Shown here piece after piece: positions 52,982-61,854 of a stretch of 61,854 bases of DNA (position 1 is its first letter; each line of letters starts with the position of its first letter). The translations under genes were made by a program, and so were the position numbers. The notes beneath the pieces were generated by a model. That model saw only the letters and a program-made list of their open reading frames with translations. It was not told the DNA's origin and searched no databases. Source of the stretch: an uncultured Thermoguttaceae bacterium (lineage in GTDB: Bacteria > Planctomycetota > Planctomycetia > Pirellulales > Thermoguttaceae); the NCBI GenBank assembly GCA_938042245.1, contig CALIRO010000015.1:1-61854 (forward strand), written 5' to 3'.

Positions 52982-55120
52982 TTAGTCTTGTTGCGGCCGA
53001 GCCAGGGGACGGAATTGGCGTTGGGTTTGTTCGGCCTCTCGGACAGCGGCAACAGCCTGTTTATAAAAGATTTCCTGGGCTCGAATCGGTTCCGTCTGGG
53101 GGCTGAGCCGTTCATAATGACCGTCCGGACGGAGGCGCCAGGCCTTAACATTGTCGGCAAAAAAGGTCTTCAGGATGTCGATCAGCCGACGCCGAAGATT
53201 CGGCTGAAGGACCGGGAACAGGATTTCCAGCCGACGGTCCAAATTGCGGCTCATCCAGTCGGCGCTGCCGAGATAGACTTCTTCATGGCCGCCGTTATGA
53301 AAATAGAAGATGCGAGCGTGTTCTAAAAACCGATCCACAATCGAGATGACTTCGATGTTTTCGGACACTCCCGGCAGGCCTGGCCGAAGGATGCAGATGC
53401 CGCGGACGTTGAGCAGAATTCGGACGCCTTTTTGGCTTGCCCGATACAAAGCGCGGCAGATTTCTGGGTCTTGGAGAGAATTGAGTTTGGCCATGATCAG
53501 TCCGGGCTGTTCGGGGGTGGACAGTTCCGCTTCTCGCTGGATCAGGTCCAGGAAATGCTGGCGCAGGCCGGTCGGCGCGATGACCAGGCGATTCCAGCCG
53601 ACCGGTTCGGATTGACCTGTCAGGAGGTTGAACAGGGCGGCCACGTCGGCGGTCAGATCCCGATCGCAGCTCAGCAGCCCGATGTCGGAATACAGGCGGG
53701 CGGTGCGTTCGTTGTAATTCCCTGTAGATAAATGAACATATCGCCGGATCTGGTCTGCCTCCCGCCGAACAATCAGAAGCGCTTTGGCATGGGTCTTTAG
53801 TCCGGCCAAGCCATACAGGACATAACAGCCGGCATCCTCCAAGCGCCGAGCCCACCGGAGATTCCGACTTTCCTCGAACCGGGCCTTTAGCTCTACTAGG
53901 ACGGTAACTTCTTTTCCGTTCTGGGCGGCCCGTTCCAGGGCAGCCACAATGGGTGAATCGCCGGTCGTGCGGTAGAGGGTTTGTTTGATCGCTAAGACAT
54001 TTGGGTCCTCGGCTGCCTGTTGGAGGAGTTGGATGATCGGCTCAAAGCTTTCATAGGGATGGAACAGAAGAACATCATGATCCTGAATTGCCTCCCACAA
54101 GTTCTCTTGACCCAGCAGGTCCTGCGCCGTCTGCGGCGGCCAGTCGGGCACACGCAAATGCTCCCATCCCTTTTGCCCAATGAGCTCCCACAAGCAGGTC
54201 GCATCCAAAAGGCTGTCGATCCGATAAATCAACCACTCCTCGACGTGCAACGATTTGCGAATCGCCTTAATTAGCTCCGGAGGGGCAGAGGCGGCAATTT
54301 CCAGTCGAACAATCGCTCGACGTCGCCGATCCAAGACCGCCTGTTGGACATTGGAAAGCAGGTCGCTGGCATCGTCGTCCTGGATGGGGACATCGGCGTC
54401 CCGAGTGATCCGGAATACAGTACAAATTTTTATCATCCGGCCGGGATACACCAGATCCAAATTCTCGGCAATCACGTCTTCCAGACAAGCTAACTGAACT
54501 CCTTCCCGGCCAGGCAGTTGCACAAACCGTTTGCAACTGGCCGGAACCGGTACCGCCACCAAGCTGCTTGACGCAGAATCCCCACTGGCCAAATGGGGCG
54601 AAGCCACCAGAGCAGCAATCTGCAGTCGCAGACCGGGTAAAATCGGCAAGGGCTTCAACTCCGAAAGGTTGAGCGGACTAAGCTGCTCTTTGAGTTCCCT
54701 CTGGAAGTAGCGTCGGAGCCATTGACGCTGATCTTCTGTCCAATCCTGGGGCCGAAGCACCTGAATGCCATGCTGGGCCAGCTCCTCCAACGCACTGCGG
54801 AGAGCTTGGCCATGTTGCTCGATCATGCGGCATACCCGTCGGCGGATGGCCTGCAATTGTTGCCTAGGGGTCATGCCCGCCACATCCCGTTTTCGTACCC
54901 CGGCGGATTGCATCTGCATCAGACTGGCCACCCGAATCATAAAAAACTCATCCAGATTGGAGCTGACAATGGCCAGGAATTTAAGCCGCTCCAGCACCGG
55001 CAAGTCCCGACAGAGGCCCTCCTGCAAAACCCGATCGTTGAACTCCAACCAACTCAGTTCCCGATTCAAATAGTAGCGGGGCGAGCGAAGCCCCCTCGGC
55101 ACAGCATCCTTTTTGCCCAT
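52982..55120 (-). CDS. ppk1: Polyphosphate kinase 1
   Basis: Makes long-chain polyphosphate from ATP reversibly. It has 712 residues, the normal length. The N-terminal domain reads YLNRELSWLEFNDRVL and SNLDEFFMIRVA. The catalytic half has VLAIKQTLYRTTGDSPIV, GLKTHAKALLI with the autophosphorylated histidine, HLSTGNYNERTARLYSDIGL, and FHNGGHEEVYLGSADWMSRNLDRR with the second essential histidine. It is last in the order CHAD, ppx, ppk on the minus strand and starts 6 bp after the ppx stop, so the three should be co-transcribed. Confidence 0.97.
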   Translation of the reverse strand: MGKKDAVPRGLRSPRYYLNRELSWLEFNDRVLQEGLCRDLPVLERLKFLAIVSSNLDEFFMIRVASLMQMQSAGVRKRDVAGMTPRQQLQAIRRRVCRMIEQHGQALRSALEELAQHGIQVLRPQDWTEDQRQWLRRYFQRELKEQLSPLNLSELKPLPILPGLRLQIAALVASPHLASGDSASSSLVAVPVPASCKRFVQLPGREGVQLACLEDVIAENLDLVYPGRMIKICTVFRITRDADVPIQDDDASDLLSNVQQAVLDRRRRAIVRLEIAASAPPELIKAIRKSLHVEEWLIYRIDSLLDATCLWELIGQKGWEHLRVPDWPPQTAQDLLGQENLWEAIQDHDVLLFHPYESFEPIIQLLQQAAEDPNVLAIKQTLYRTTGDSPIVAALERAAQNGKEVTVLVELKARFEESRNLRWARRLEDAGCYVLYGLAGLKTHAKALLIVRREADQIRRYVHLSTGNYNERTARLYSDIGLLSCDRDLTADVAALFNLLTGQSEPVGWNRLVIAPTGLRQHFLDLIQREAELSTPEQPGLIMAKLNSLQDPEICRALYRASQKGVRILLNVRGICILRPGLPGVSENIEVISIVDRFLEHARIFYFHNGGHEEVYLGSADWMSRNLDRRLEILFPVLQPNLRRRLIDILKTFFADNVKAWRLRPDGHYERLSPQTEPIRAQEIFYKQAVAAVREAEQTQRQFRPLARPQQD

Positions 55121-55126
55121 AGACAG

Positions 55127-56695
55127 TTAGCTTTCCTCTACCCGAACCCGTAGTCCATAGATGTCTTCTAGCATATCGGCCACCATGGCCAGAGAACGCT
55201 GGATCAATAGCAGATCCGCTCCCGGGCCGACCCACACCACCAATTCGTCCCCTTCCCGGTCAATCCGTTCCAGGCGGATGGGCTGGAGGTGGCTGCCCGC
55301 CAAGGCGTCGGCAATCCGAAGAATAGCCGCCAACTTGTTGACAATAACCCGCTTTTCCCTCGGCAAACTCATATATTCTAGATGAGTGGGTTTGGGCCCG
55401 CTGCGACGATGATACCGGGCAATATGAGCCACCACGACGATCTCGTCCCGAGTCAGACCAAAAATCTCCGAATTCAGCACCAGATAGTAACTGTGTTTGT
55501 GGTAGGCCTGAGGACTGACGAAAATGCCGACCTCGTGCAATAGCGCCGCCACACGCAACAACAGGCGATGCCGGGCGCCCAGGCCATGGTCCTGTCGGAG
55601 TTCGTCAAAAAGCTGACAAGCCAACTCCGCCACATGCTCGGCATGATCAATATGAATACGATACTTTTGTGCAATCGATAAGGCGGAATGGATTACCCCC
55701 CGATAGACCGTTTCATCCTCCTGGCCGGTTACCTCCCGTGCGAGCTCCAAAAGCAGGCCATCCCGCATCGAGACCGGCGAAACCCACATCTGGGGTACAT
55801 CCGCGGCATGAAGCAAAATCTGGTAGATCAAAAGAGCCGGTCCCAGCATCTCCGCCTGCACAAATGGAATGCCGTGTCGCCGACTAATCTGTGAAGGAGA
55901 AAGTTGTTGGAGTCGGCGGACCAGTTTGTCGAAAGCTGCCGTCTCGATGACCGCCCAGCCGTCCGGTTCCTGCGAGCAGCCTGCCCATTTGGCCGCCAAT
56001 CGGGCATCGCCGCCAACAGCAATAAATCGTTTCACTTCCTGAAGATTGAGCGTCCCTTCCATCATGCTCAGCGTATTGGCCACATGGTGGCGTACTAGGT
56101 CGGCCGAACGCTCCGGAGGTTCTTCACTGGTGTTCAAAAGCTCCTGAATGCGGATCGACCCCAGGCGTAAACTTTCAGAGACGGCAATTTCCCCGCCCTC
56201 CAGCAAGGTCAAAAGCGTCCCGCCCCCGCCCACCTCCACAATCAGCGTCTTGTCCCGCCGAATGTCGAACTCCGAGCCCACCGCATGTAAAACCGCCGAA
56301 ACGGTCAGTCGACTCTCCTCACTAGGACCAATCACCTCCACATTCAGCCCCGTAGCCAAATAAATCCGGTCCAAGAAGGTGTCGGCGTTCATGGCTTCCC
56401 GCACGGCGCTGGTGGCCACCGCCCGTACCCGCTCCACATGATAGAGTTGCAACGTTTTGTGAAACTCCCGAAGCACCCCCAAAGCCGTCCGCATGGCCTG
56501 ACTGCCTAGTCGGCCTTTCGCGAAGGTATCCTGCCCCAACCGTACCGGCCGATGAAACCGCTCCAACACTTCAATCCGGCCATCCGGCAACACCTGCGCG
56601 ACCACCATCCGCACCGCATGCGCCCCAATGTCAATGGCAGCCACTAGGCGCGCCTTGGAGGAAACAACCGGTCCAGACGTCTGAAATTGGGCCAT
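55127..56695 (-). CDS. ppx: Ppx/GppA-family exopolyphosphatase with C-terminal HD domain
   Basis: Predicted to remove terminal phosphates from polyphosphate, or hydrolyse pppGpp. From ATG 56695 it has 522 residues. The actin-like ASKHA part starts LVAAIDIGAHAVRMVVAQV and contains IGPSEESRL, which keeps the catalytic glutamate region. The second phosphate loop reads VEVGGGGTLLTLL, where most homologues have GGGST-E, so activity or specificity may differ. From about residue 320 there is an HD-type helical domain (HAEHVAELACQLFDEL, then LLHEVGIFV and HKHS), as in long Ppx enzymes. ATG 56728 is an alternative start, and the open frame extends to 57007 inside the CHAD gene. Confidence 0.9.
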   Translation of the reverse strand: MAQFQTSGPVVSSKARLVAAIDIGAHAVRMVVAQVLPDGRIEVLERFHRPVRLGQDTFAKGRLGSQAMRTALGVLREFHKTLQLYHVERVRAVATSAVREAMNADTFLDRIYLATGLNVEVIGPSEESRLTVSAVLHAVGSEFDIRRDKTLIVEVGGGGTLLTLLEGGEIAVSESLRLGSIRIQELLNTSEEPPERSADLVRHHVANTLSMMEGTLNLQEVKRFIAVGGDARLAAKWAGCSQEPDGWAVIETAAFDKLVRRLQQLSPSQISRRHGIPFVQAEMLGPALLIYQILLHAADVPQMWVSPVSMRDGLLLELAREVTGQEDETVYRGVIHSALSIAQKYRIHIDHAEHVAELACQLFDELRQDHGLGARHRLLLRVAALLHEVGIFVSPQAYHKHSYYLVLNSEIFGLTRDEIVVVAHIARYHRRSGPKPTHLEYMSLPREKRVIVNKLAAILRIADALAGSHLQPIRLERIDREGDELVVWVGPGADLLLIQRSLAMVADMLEDIYGLRVRVEES

Positions 56696-56769
56696 CTGTA
56701 ACGTTCTTCCCTCCAGGGGGTATTGCATCTTCCGTGGGCTTGCAGCCGCTTGATCTACCAATACCTCGT

Positions 56770-57786
56770 TCAACCTATGGCCACTGGCCGCCCAGGCAGT
56801 ACCCGCAGCTTGCCCGGGCGTAGCAGGGCCGTCTGAACCAGATCGGCCAGCCGATCGGTAATCTCCTCCTGAAGCTTCTGCTGCCAAAACCGGTCCGCCT
56901 CCTGAAGGAGATTTTTCTGAGCTTTTTGGCGATCTTGTTGGAGCCACCGGATGGCCGCCCGAAAGGCTCGGACCGTCCAGCCAGAGCCTAGCCCAGCCTT
57001 CTTCCACTGTTTGCGCACGGTCCGTAAAAACCTGTCCTTCTCAAACCTGGCCAGTTCCAGAAGCCACACTTGGCAATCGTGCAACTGTCCCATCAGGGTT
57101 TGAAAATTCTCCAGCGATTGTACCGTAGGCTGAATCTCCGGGCCGAAAAGGGATGCTAAAATTTCCAGACTATAGCGGAGCTTTTTGGCCACGATGCGCA
57201 GCGCATGATGGCAGGCTTGCTCCTGAATCTGACGGAGAGAAGGAGCATAGGAGGACATCTGCTGAGTAAGCATTTGGATCTTTTCCCCCGCTTCCTCCCA
57301 AAGAGGATAATACAAAAGTTCCTCTTCAGGAATTTGGGCCTGTCGAAGCGTCCGGCCACTTTGGGAGCGAATCTGCTTTAACAGGCCGCTGTTTTGGAAT
57401 CGAGCCACCGCTTTGGAGGCCTTTCGGTAAGCAGCCTCCCGCTCGGTTTGCCGCCAGAGGATCAGCCCAGACAGGCCCACCCGAACTTCCAGAGAAGGAG
57501 CCTGAGAGAAATGATCTACCAAGAAGGACAACTGTACATCTTTATCCCTTGCCTGACCCAGCTTCCGTCCCAGCCGACGAAGCTCCCCTTCCCATCGCCG
57601 GTGCCGTTTGGCCGAAGGCCAATCACCAAACAGACCCAGCCCAGCCCGAAGCCGTCGGCATGCCACCCTCGCCCGATGCACACACTCCATATCCTCCCCT
57701 TGCCGAATGCCCGGCAATTGCTGGCCCAACCGCCGAGCCTGCTTCTGAAACCACTTGGCCGCTAAATACCCAATATAGCTGTCCAT
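56770..57786 (-). CDS. CHAD-domain protein
   Basis: Conserved histidine alpha-helical domain protein, about 338 residues. CHAD domains are known to bind polyphosphate and occur on polyphosphate granules. Typical features are VHRARVACRRLRAGLGLFGDW, LRRLGRKLGQARDKDVQLSFL, ALRIVAKKLRYSLEIL and FQTLMGQLHDCQVWL, with the basic and histidine residues that line the binding pore. No CYTH triphosphatase domain is attached. I chose ATG 57786, with AGGAG 9 bases upstream, over the extended frame to 58011. It leads an operon with ppx and ppk, which fits a structural or targeting role in polyphosphate storage. Confidence 0.92.
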   Translation of the reverse strand: MDSYIGYLAAKWFQKQARRLGQQLPGIRQGEDMECVHRARVACRRLRAGLGLFGDWPSAKRHRRWEGELRRLGRKLGQARDKDVQLSFLVDHFSQAPSLEVRVGLSGLILWRQTEREAAYRKASKAVARFQNSGLLKQIRSQSGRTLRQAQIPEEELLYYPLWEEAGEKIQMLTQQMSSYAPSLRQIQEQACHHALRIVAKKLRYSLEILASLFGPEIQPTVQSLENFQTLMGQLHDCQVWLLELARFEKDRFLRTVRKQWKKAGLGSGWTVRAFRAAIRWLQQDRQKAQKNLLQEADRFWQQKLQEEITDRLADLVQTALLRPGKLRVLPGRPVAIG

Positions 57787-58730
57787 CCCAATGCGCTCCT
57801 GTGGGAATAAGGAACTCTTCAGCCGAATGAAAAACCTGCCTGGTTGATCTGAGGAAGCCCTTTGGGTGTCCCTGCCGCGTAACCGGCAGCCGGGAACAAA
57901 TACACGAGCACAAAAACTGCCCTCCTGGTTTCGCAGCAATGCCTTGGTCCACCATTGAGGGGGAAGTGTTCCGGGAATAGGAAAAACCCGAATTGGGCCC
58001 ATTTGGCTCATAAGAGCCCCCCAAATGGTAGGGGCTCCCGAGCATGCTCTTATGGAACTGAAACCCGATTTGCCCCGCAGAAGGGTTTGGTCCCCCTAAA
58101 TAGTAGGATTTTCCAGCCGTTCCCTCATCCTTCCCCGCTTTTGCCCCTTTCTTTTGCCTTTTTAAGTATTGTAATCCACGGCCCAGGCAGACGCTATCCA
58201 CCCAAATAGGTAGGTTATTAGCGCCCGTTGGGTGGCTCTGCCCCTTGCTTCCTCCGTCTTCCAAGCCTCTAGATTCGGCTCTCCCTGAGATGTCGAGTGT
58301 AAGGAATTCGCCTTCTGTACGGTTTATATCGAAAAGACCAATTCTATGCAACGTATCTCGAATAACTGAACCACCGCACAAACCAATCCTACTGGCCGAT
58401 ACTTCCTTAAAACCCGTCCATTTGTCCCATTTGGAATAACCAGCATTCCGGGAACGAAATGTCCTCCCTCATACCCGGCTATTGTGTCAGGGAGGACTTA
58501 GGAATGGCCCCTTCAGCACCAAAGGTGCTTCCGGAGCCTGGCAATGCCATCCCACTTGGTCGAAAAATGGAAATTTGTAGCTCCCTGTTTTTCAGGGAAA
58601 ACGCCTCTGAGTGTCATTGCCGTGCAAGCGGGAATCCAGAGAATCCGTCGAAAAACGGAATTCCTGCTGGTCCAGGAACAAGAGGCTGCATCCTTCAACT
58701 GCAATGTTCCTGAAATGTAGGAGGCCTCTG
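57787..58730. other. Divergent intergenic CHAD / S49-like gene
   Basis: About 940 bp with no convincing gene. A decayed family M relative lies at about 58586-58706. It shares TCCCTGTTTTTCAG, GCGGGAATCCAGAGAATC and AGGAACAAGAGGCTGCATCC with copy M5 but lacks a clear left end. Confidence 0.45.
58586..58706 (+). repeat. Partial family M element (M6)
   Basis: The interior aligns with copy M5 over about 120 bp, in the same orientation: CTGTTTTT, TGTCATTGCCGTGCAAGCGG, GGAATTCCTGCTGG and GGATGC-like blocks. Only a degraded right end (CAACTGCAATGTTCC) is visible. It ends about 25 bp before the next start codon. Confidence 0.5.
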
Positions 58731-59762
58731 ATGAGGCAGTATGGTTGGGTGGTGCTTGGGTTAGTGGTTTTCGTTGGGGCCGGATGCCGCGGCCTGGCCG
58801 TTCAAACCCAAAGCAAAGTCTTTCTGCACTCCTCCCCGGTGGAAGATCGGGGGCCGCTGGCCGAAATGCCCGTCCAACTCCCTTGGTCGGAAAGTCCCCA
58901 GAAAATTGCCCTGATTGATGTGGATGGCCTATTGGTGAACAGTCCGATTGCTGGCTTGGGCAATGTGGGCGAAAACCCGGTGGCCGTGTTCCGCGAAAAA
59001 CTGGATCGGGTAGAAGCCGATCCGTGTTTCCGCGCCGTGGTCCTTCGGATCAATAGCCCCGGCGGCGGCGTAACCGCCAGCGACATCATGTGGCGGGACC
59101 TACGCACCATGAAGGCTCGCCGCCGCATCCCGGTGGTGGCTTGTCTGATGGACCTGGCCACCGGCGGCGCCTACTACCTGGCCACCGCCGCCGACCAGAT
59201 CATCGCTCACCCCACCACCATTACCGGCGGCATGGGCGTCATCCTGAACCTGTATAACCTCCGCGATGCCATGATGCAGTTCAATATCCTTGCTGTGCCC
59301 ATTAAAGCAGGCCAATATACCGACCTGGGCACGCCGATCCGAGAGCTGGATGACCAGGGCCGAGCCTTGCTCCAGCAGTTGGCCGACCAGTATCATGCCC
59401 GCTTCCGCGAAGTGGTCCGCATTTGTCGGCCTCAGCATGATCCGGCCCGTCAGGAAGATTTTGACGGCCGGGTCTTCCTGGCCCAACAGGCCTTGGACCG
59501 AGGGCTGATCGACGGCATCGGCTATCTAGACGACGCCATTGCATTAGCCCGACAGTTGGCCAAAACGCCCCAGGCAAAACTGGTGGTCCTCCATCGGCGC
59601 CACGATCCGGCCCGATCCGTCTATGCTACCACCCCCATCCAGCCGATCCAAACCAATCTGTTCCCGCTGAGTGTGCCGGGCTTTGACCGCTCCCAACTTC
59701 CCACCTTCCTCTACATCTGGCAACCGGAACCCACCCTGGAACGCCGAGCCACCGGCCGCTAA
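58731..59762 (+). CDS. S49 (SppA/ClpP-fold) peptidase-like lipoprotein, catalytic residues changed
   Basis: 343 residues. Lipoprotein signal with Cys19 in VVFVGAGC, so the product is probably membrane-anchored outside the cytoplasm. The rest matches signal peptide peptidase A: AVVLRINSPGGGVTASDIMW, the helix DLATGGAYYLATAADQIIAHP, TITGGMGV, and GQYTDLGTPIREL. SppA enzymes have an ASGGYY nucleophile helix and a lysine in the YKD-GSP segment. Here the former reads ATGGAYY (Thr144, Gly145) and the latter YTD, so both members of the Ser-Lys dyad appear to be missing. It may be a non-catalytic relative. AGGAGG lies 6 bases before the ATG. Confidence 0.85.
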   Translation: MRQYGWVVLGLVVFVGAGCRGLAVQTQSKVFLHSSPVEDRGPLAEMPVQLPWSESPQKIALIDVDGLLVNSPIAGLGNVGENPVAVFREKLDRVEADPCFRAVVLRINSPGGGVTASDIMWRDLRTMKARRRIPVVACLMDLATGGAYYLATAADQIIAHPTTITGGMGVILNLYNLRDAMMQFNILAVPIKAGQYTDLGTPIRELDDQGRALLQQLADQYHARFREVVRICRPQHDPARQEDFDGRVFLAQQALDRGLIDGIGYLDDAIALARQLAKTPQAKLVVLHRRHDPARSVYATTPIQPIQTNLFPLSVPGFDRSQLPTFLYIWQPEPTLERRATGR

Positions 59763-59778
59763 ACTGCTAAAAAAAGCC

Positions 59779-59942
59779 GTAACATTTCAGCCGAGTGAAT
59801 TAGGTCCCTGTTTTTTTAGCGAGAGAATGCCTCCCACTGTCGCTGCCGCGTAAGCAGGAATCCAGAAAGCAGAAAGCTATCGAAAAGTTGAGTTCCTGCT
59901 TTCGCAGGAATGACAGGATGCTTCATTCGGATGAAATGTTAC
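59779..59942 (+). repeat. MITE-like family M element, copy M5
   Basis: Best-preserved copy, 164 bp, with 21-base ends: left GTAACATTTCAGCCGAGTGA and right TTCATTCGGATGAAATGTTAC are inverted repeats with two mismatches. An inner palindrome TTCCTGCTTTCGCAGGAA is present. It begins 17 bp after the S49-like stop. Confidence 0.85.
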
Positions 59943-60049
59943 AAAAACCCATACTCCGATTACCGAACCGCCAAACATCCCGGCAACCTGCCCGCTCGAA
60001 GGCTACCCACGGAAGCGCTAAAAGACTGCCTTGGCCGGAGCCGAGGAAA

Positions 60050-61854
60050 ATGCTCTCCCTTAAGATATTCCCGCTTCTCTTGGCTCTTTCTTATGTATAT
60101 GTGGGGTTACCTTGGGTGCTGTTTTTGCTAGGTTGGCTTCGCTGGTATTTGGCCTGGCCTGCCCTGGCAGCACTGATCGCAGCCGGCGCCGGAATGCTAG
60201 GGCAAGCATGCCAGGCGGTAATGTTCATCCGATCACCAAGACACCCCCAACCGGAAGCAGCTCCTGGCGCTACCAGACAGGCATTGCAGAACCTCTTTCG
60301 CCCCGGTACAGCAGGCTTGCTCGGGCAGTTTCCTATCTCGAGAGGCCCGTTAGGCTGGTTCTGCCGCTATTTGGGGTGGTTTGGCCGCTGTGGAATGCTC
60401 CGGGCCTCCGGGTGGGCGGTCGTGGCATTCTTGTTGGTTAGCCTTTCCGGCGCCGGTGGTGTCGGCCTGCAAGAAGGGGATTATTTCAAACACAACGCCC
60501 TCCTTAAACACCTGATCGACTCTCCTTGGCCAGTCTGGCTTCCAACGGACCAAGGGCCTTTTCCGCTCGTGTATTATCTGGGCTGGTATCTGCCGGCGGC
60601 AGCTGTCGGAAAACTCTGGGGCTGGCAGGTGGCAAATATATTTCTGTTTATATGGACATATCTTGGCGTTCTCTTGGCCCTAGCCTGGTTTACGCTGCTT
60701 GTGGGCCGATGCCATGGGATGGTCCTATGGCTTTTCTTTTTCTTTTCTGCGCCGGATGTGCTGGGAGCCGCCTTGTTTAAGCTCATCGGTTGGGATCCGG
60801 GGCCGCCTCTGCCGCCGCCGATCCGAGATTCCTGGGGCATCGACTGGTTCGCTCTTCGGTGGTGGAATTGGGAACTGCGCTGGTGGGCCGGCCCTTATAC
60901 TTGGAACTATTGCTCCCAAATGGAACTTTTGTTCTGGGTCCCTCAGCAGGCCCTCGGGGCTTGGATCTGCACCGGCATGATGGCTGCCAGCTTCTTTTGG
61001 CCCATGCTCCCAGCCAGAAAGTGGATATTAGTACCGATGGCCCTCTCGGCTTTATGGTCCCCCCTGGTGAGCCTGGGCTTGACGCCGTTGGTACTAGTCG
61101 AACTGCTGGGTCGACGGAAGGCCTTGGAAAGCCCGACCAGCCAGACCGGTCGGTTTTCCCGGCTTCCCAGAGCCTTCGGTCTCCTTCGGGGCATAGTCCG
61201 TCCATGGCAGGAGGGCCTCCTTGGCGGATGGATTGCTTGGCCAAATGGCGCCGCTGGGGTGCTGCTGGCCATCGGTGGACTTTATTATGCTGCCCATTTT
61301 GCTCCCCTACCGTTTTCGAACGATCCCCGGGCGGAATTTCGGTTCCTTGGCTTTGACGACTGGCCAATGGGAATGTATCTGGTGCGCCTGATGTGCTTTT
61401 GGATAGTGGACGTACTTAGCATGGTCGGGCTGATCCTCTTGGTACGTCGGCCTCGAAAGCCTGCGGAACGGACGCTTTTTTATACCGCTCTGGCTGTTCT
61501 GCTGGCTTTGGCGTTATGTCGCTACGGGCTGAATAACGACCTGGGAATGCGGGTATCGATGCCCTGGCTTTTTGTACTCGGAATACTTTTGGCCAAAGGC
61601 GCCATCCGCCGTCGGCTACCGCCGATCCGCCGATGGATTCTTTTTGGGGCGTTCGCTATCATGGCCGCCACGCCGGTTTCAGAGGTCTATCGGCATCTTC
61701 GCGAAATGCATCGCCAAGGCCGATGGGGAAACATCCCTGAAGTCTCCCAGGTGCAATCGTTATGGGAGCTAAACGCCTCCATCCGGCACGATGTGGGCAA
61801 CGACTTTTTCCTTCGCCAATACATCGGCTCCCCCGACACCGTATTTTTTCGCTA
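60050..61854 (+). CDS. Polytopic membrane protein, runs off the right edge
   Basis: An open frame of 601 codons from ATG 60050 (GAGG just upstream) continues past the window end. The product has about ten or more hydrophobic segments, starting MLSLKIFPLLLALSYVYVGL. Conserved-looking loops are GDYFKHNALLKHLIDSPWPV, YYLGWYLPAAAVGK, WNYCSQMELLFWVPQQALGA and NNDLGMRVSMPWLF. The layout, with an early acidic loop after the first helices, resembles GT-C type membrane glycosyltransferases and related uncharacterised proteins, but I cannot assign a family. The C-terminus is missing. Confidence 0.8.
   Translation, partial: MLSLKIFPLLLALSYVYVGLPWVLFLLGWLRWYLAWPALAALIAAGAGMLGQACQAVMFIRSPRHPQPEAAPGATRQALQNLFRPGTAGLLGQFPISRGPLGWFCRYLGWFGRCGMLRASGWAVVAFLLVSLSGAGGVGLQEGDYFKHNALLKHLIDSPWPVWLPTDQGPFPLVYYLGWYLPAAAVGKLWGWQVANIFLFIWTYLGVLLALAWFTLLVGRCHGMVLWLFFFFSAPDVLGAALFKLIGWDPGPPLPPPIRDSWGIDWFALRWWNWELRWWAGPYTWNYCSQMELLFWVPQQALGAWICTGMMAASFFWPMLPARKWILVPMALSALWSPLVSLGLTPLVLVELLGRRKALESPTSQTGRFSRLPRAFGLLRGIVRPWQEGLLGGWIAWPNGAAGVLLAIGGLYYAAHFAPLPFSNDPRAEFRFLGFDDWPMGMYLVRLMCFWIVDVLSMVGLILLVRRPRKPAERTLFYTALAVLLALALCRYGLNNDLGMRVSMPWLFVLGILLAKGAIRRRLPPIRRWILFGAFAIMAATPVSEVYRHLREMHRQGRWGNIPEVSQVQSLWELNASIRHDVGNDFFLRQYIGSPDTVFFR

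Overview
The window looks like a planctomycete chromosome segment, most likely of the Pirellulales type. This is inferred from gene content: a DUF1559-type prepilin followed by a tiny lipoprotein, a SecD-SecF fusion, a Tat-exported Gfo/Idh/MocA oxidoreductase, a Ser/Thr kinase operon with an ECF sigma factor, a YrdC-LMW-phosphatase fusion ahead of rpiB, a TPR protein ending in two RNA-polymerase alpha-CTD-like domains, and a squalene-cyclase-repeat membrane protein. Genes are moderately GC-rich. Intergenic stretches are long, often AT- or purine-rich, and littered with small non-coding repeats.

Layout. 1-3.2 kb: a dispersed repeat (family R), an orphan ATP synthase epsilon gene, an orphan fliG and a CBS-pair protein. 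3.2-7 kb (minus): kinase, tail-anchored protein and ECF sigma, closed by a clear intrinsic terminator. 7.9-17.1 kb: a compact biosynthetic cluster of FAAL-carrier, NRPS (C-A-[MT]-PCP-TE) and a membrane-anchored sulfotransferase. 17.7-31 kb: a GATase-fold protein lacking its cysteine, the squalene-cyclase-repeat protein, tRNA-Thr, the TPR/alpha-CTD protein, tgt-yajC-secDF and a coiled-coil protein. 31-35 kb: yrdC/LMW-PTP fusion, rpiB, pyrE and gap. 34.8-37.8 kb: a gene-poor stretch with the initiator tRNA and several repeats. 37.8-47 kb: pentapeptide protein, LOG protein, an NtrB/NtrC-like two-component pair, panD, prepilin and lipoprotein. 47-52 kb: a conserved hypothetical, a Gfo/Idh/MocA oxidoreductase, rsmG and a URO-D-family protein. 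52-58 kb (minus): CHAD-ppx-ppk polyphosphate operon, plus a gene truncated by repeat R. 58.7-61.9 kb: an S49-like lipoprotein without catalytic residues and a polytopic membrane protein running off the right edge.

The strongest candidate for a new system is the 7.9-17.1 kb cluster. By family logic it should load a fatty acid, join it to one amino acid that may be N-methylated, release it by thioesterase, and sulfonate it: a short, possibly sulfated lipo-amino acid. Other notable items are the TPR protein with two alpha-CTD domains, the kinase/ECF operon, the polyphosphate operon with a CHAD protein, and two families of short (150-190 bp) inverted-repeat-ended elements. One copy of the longer family supplies the end of a truncated gene.
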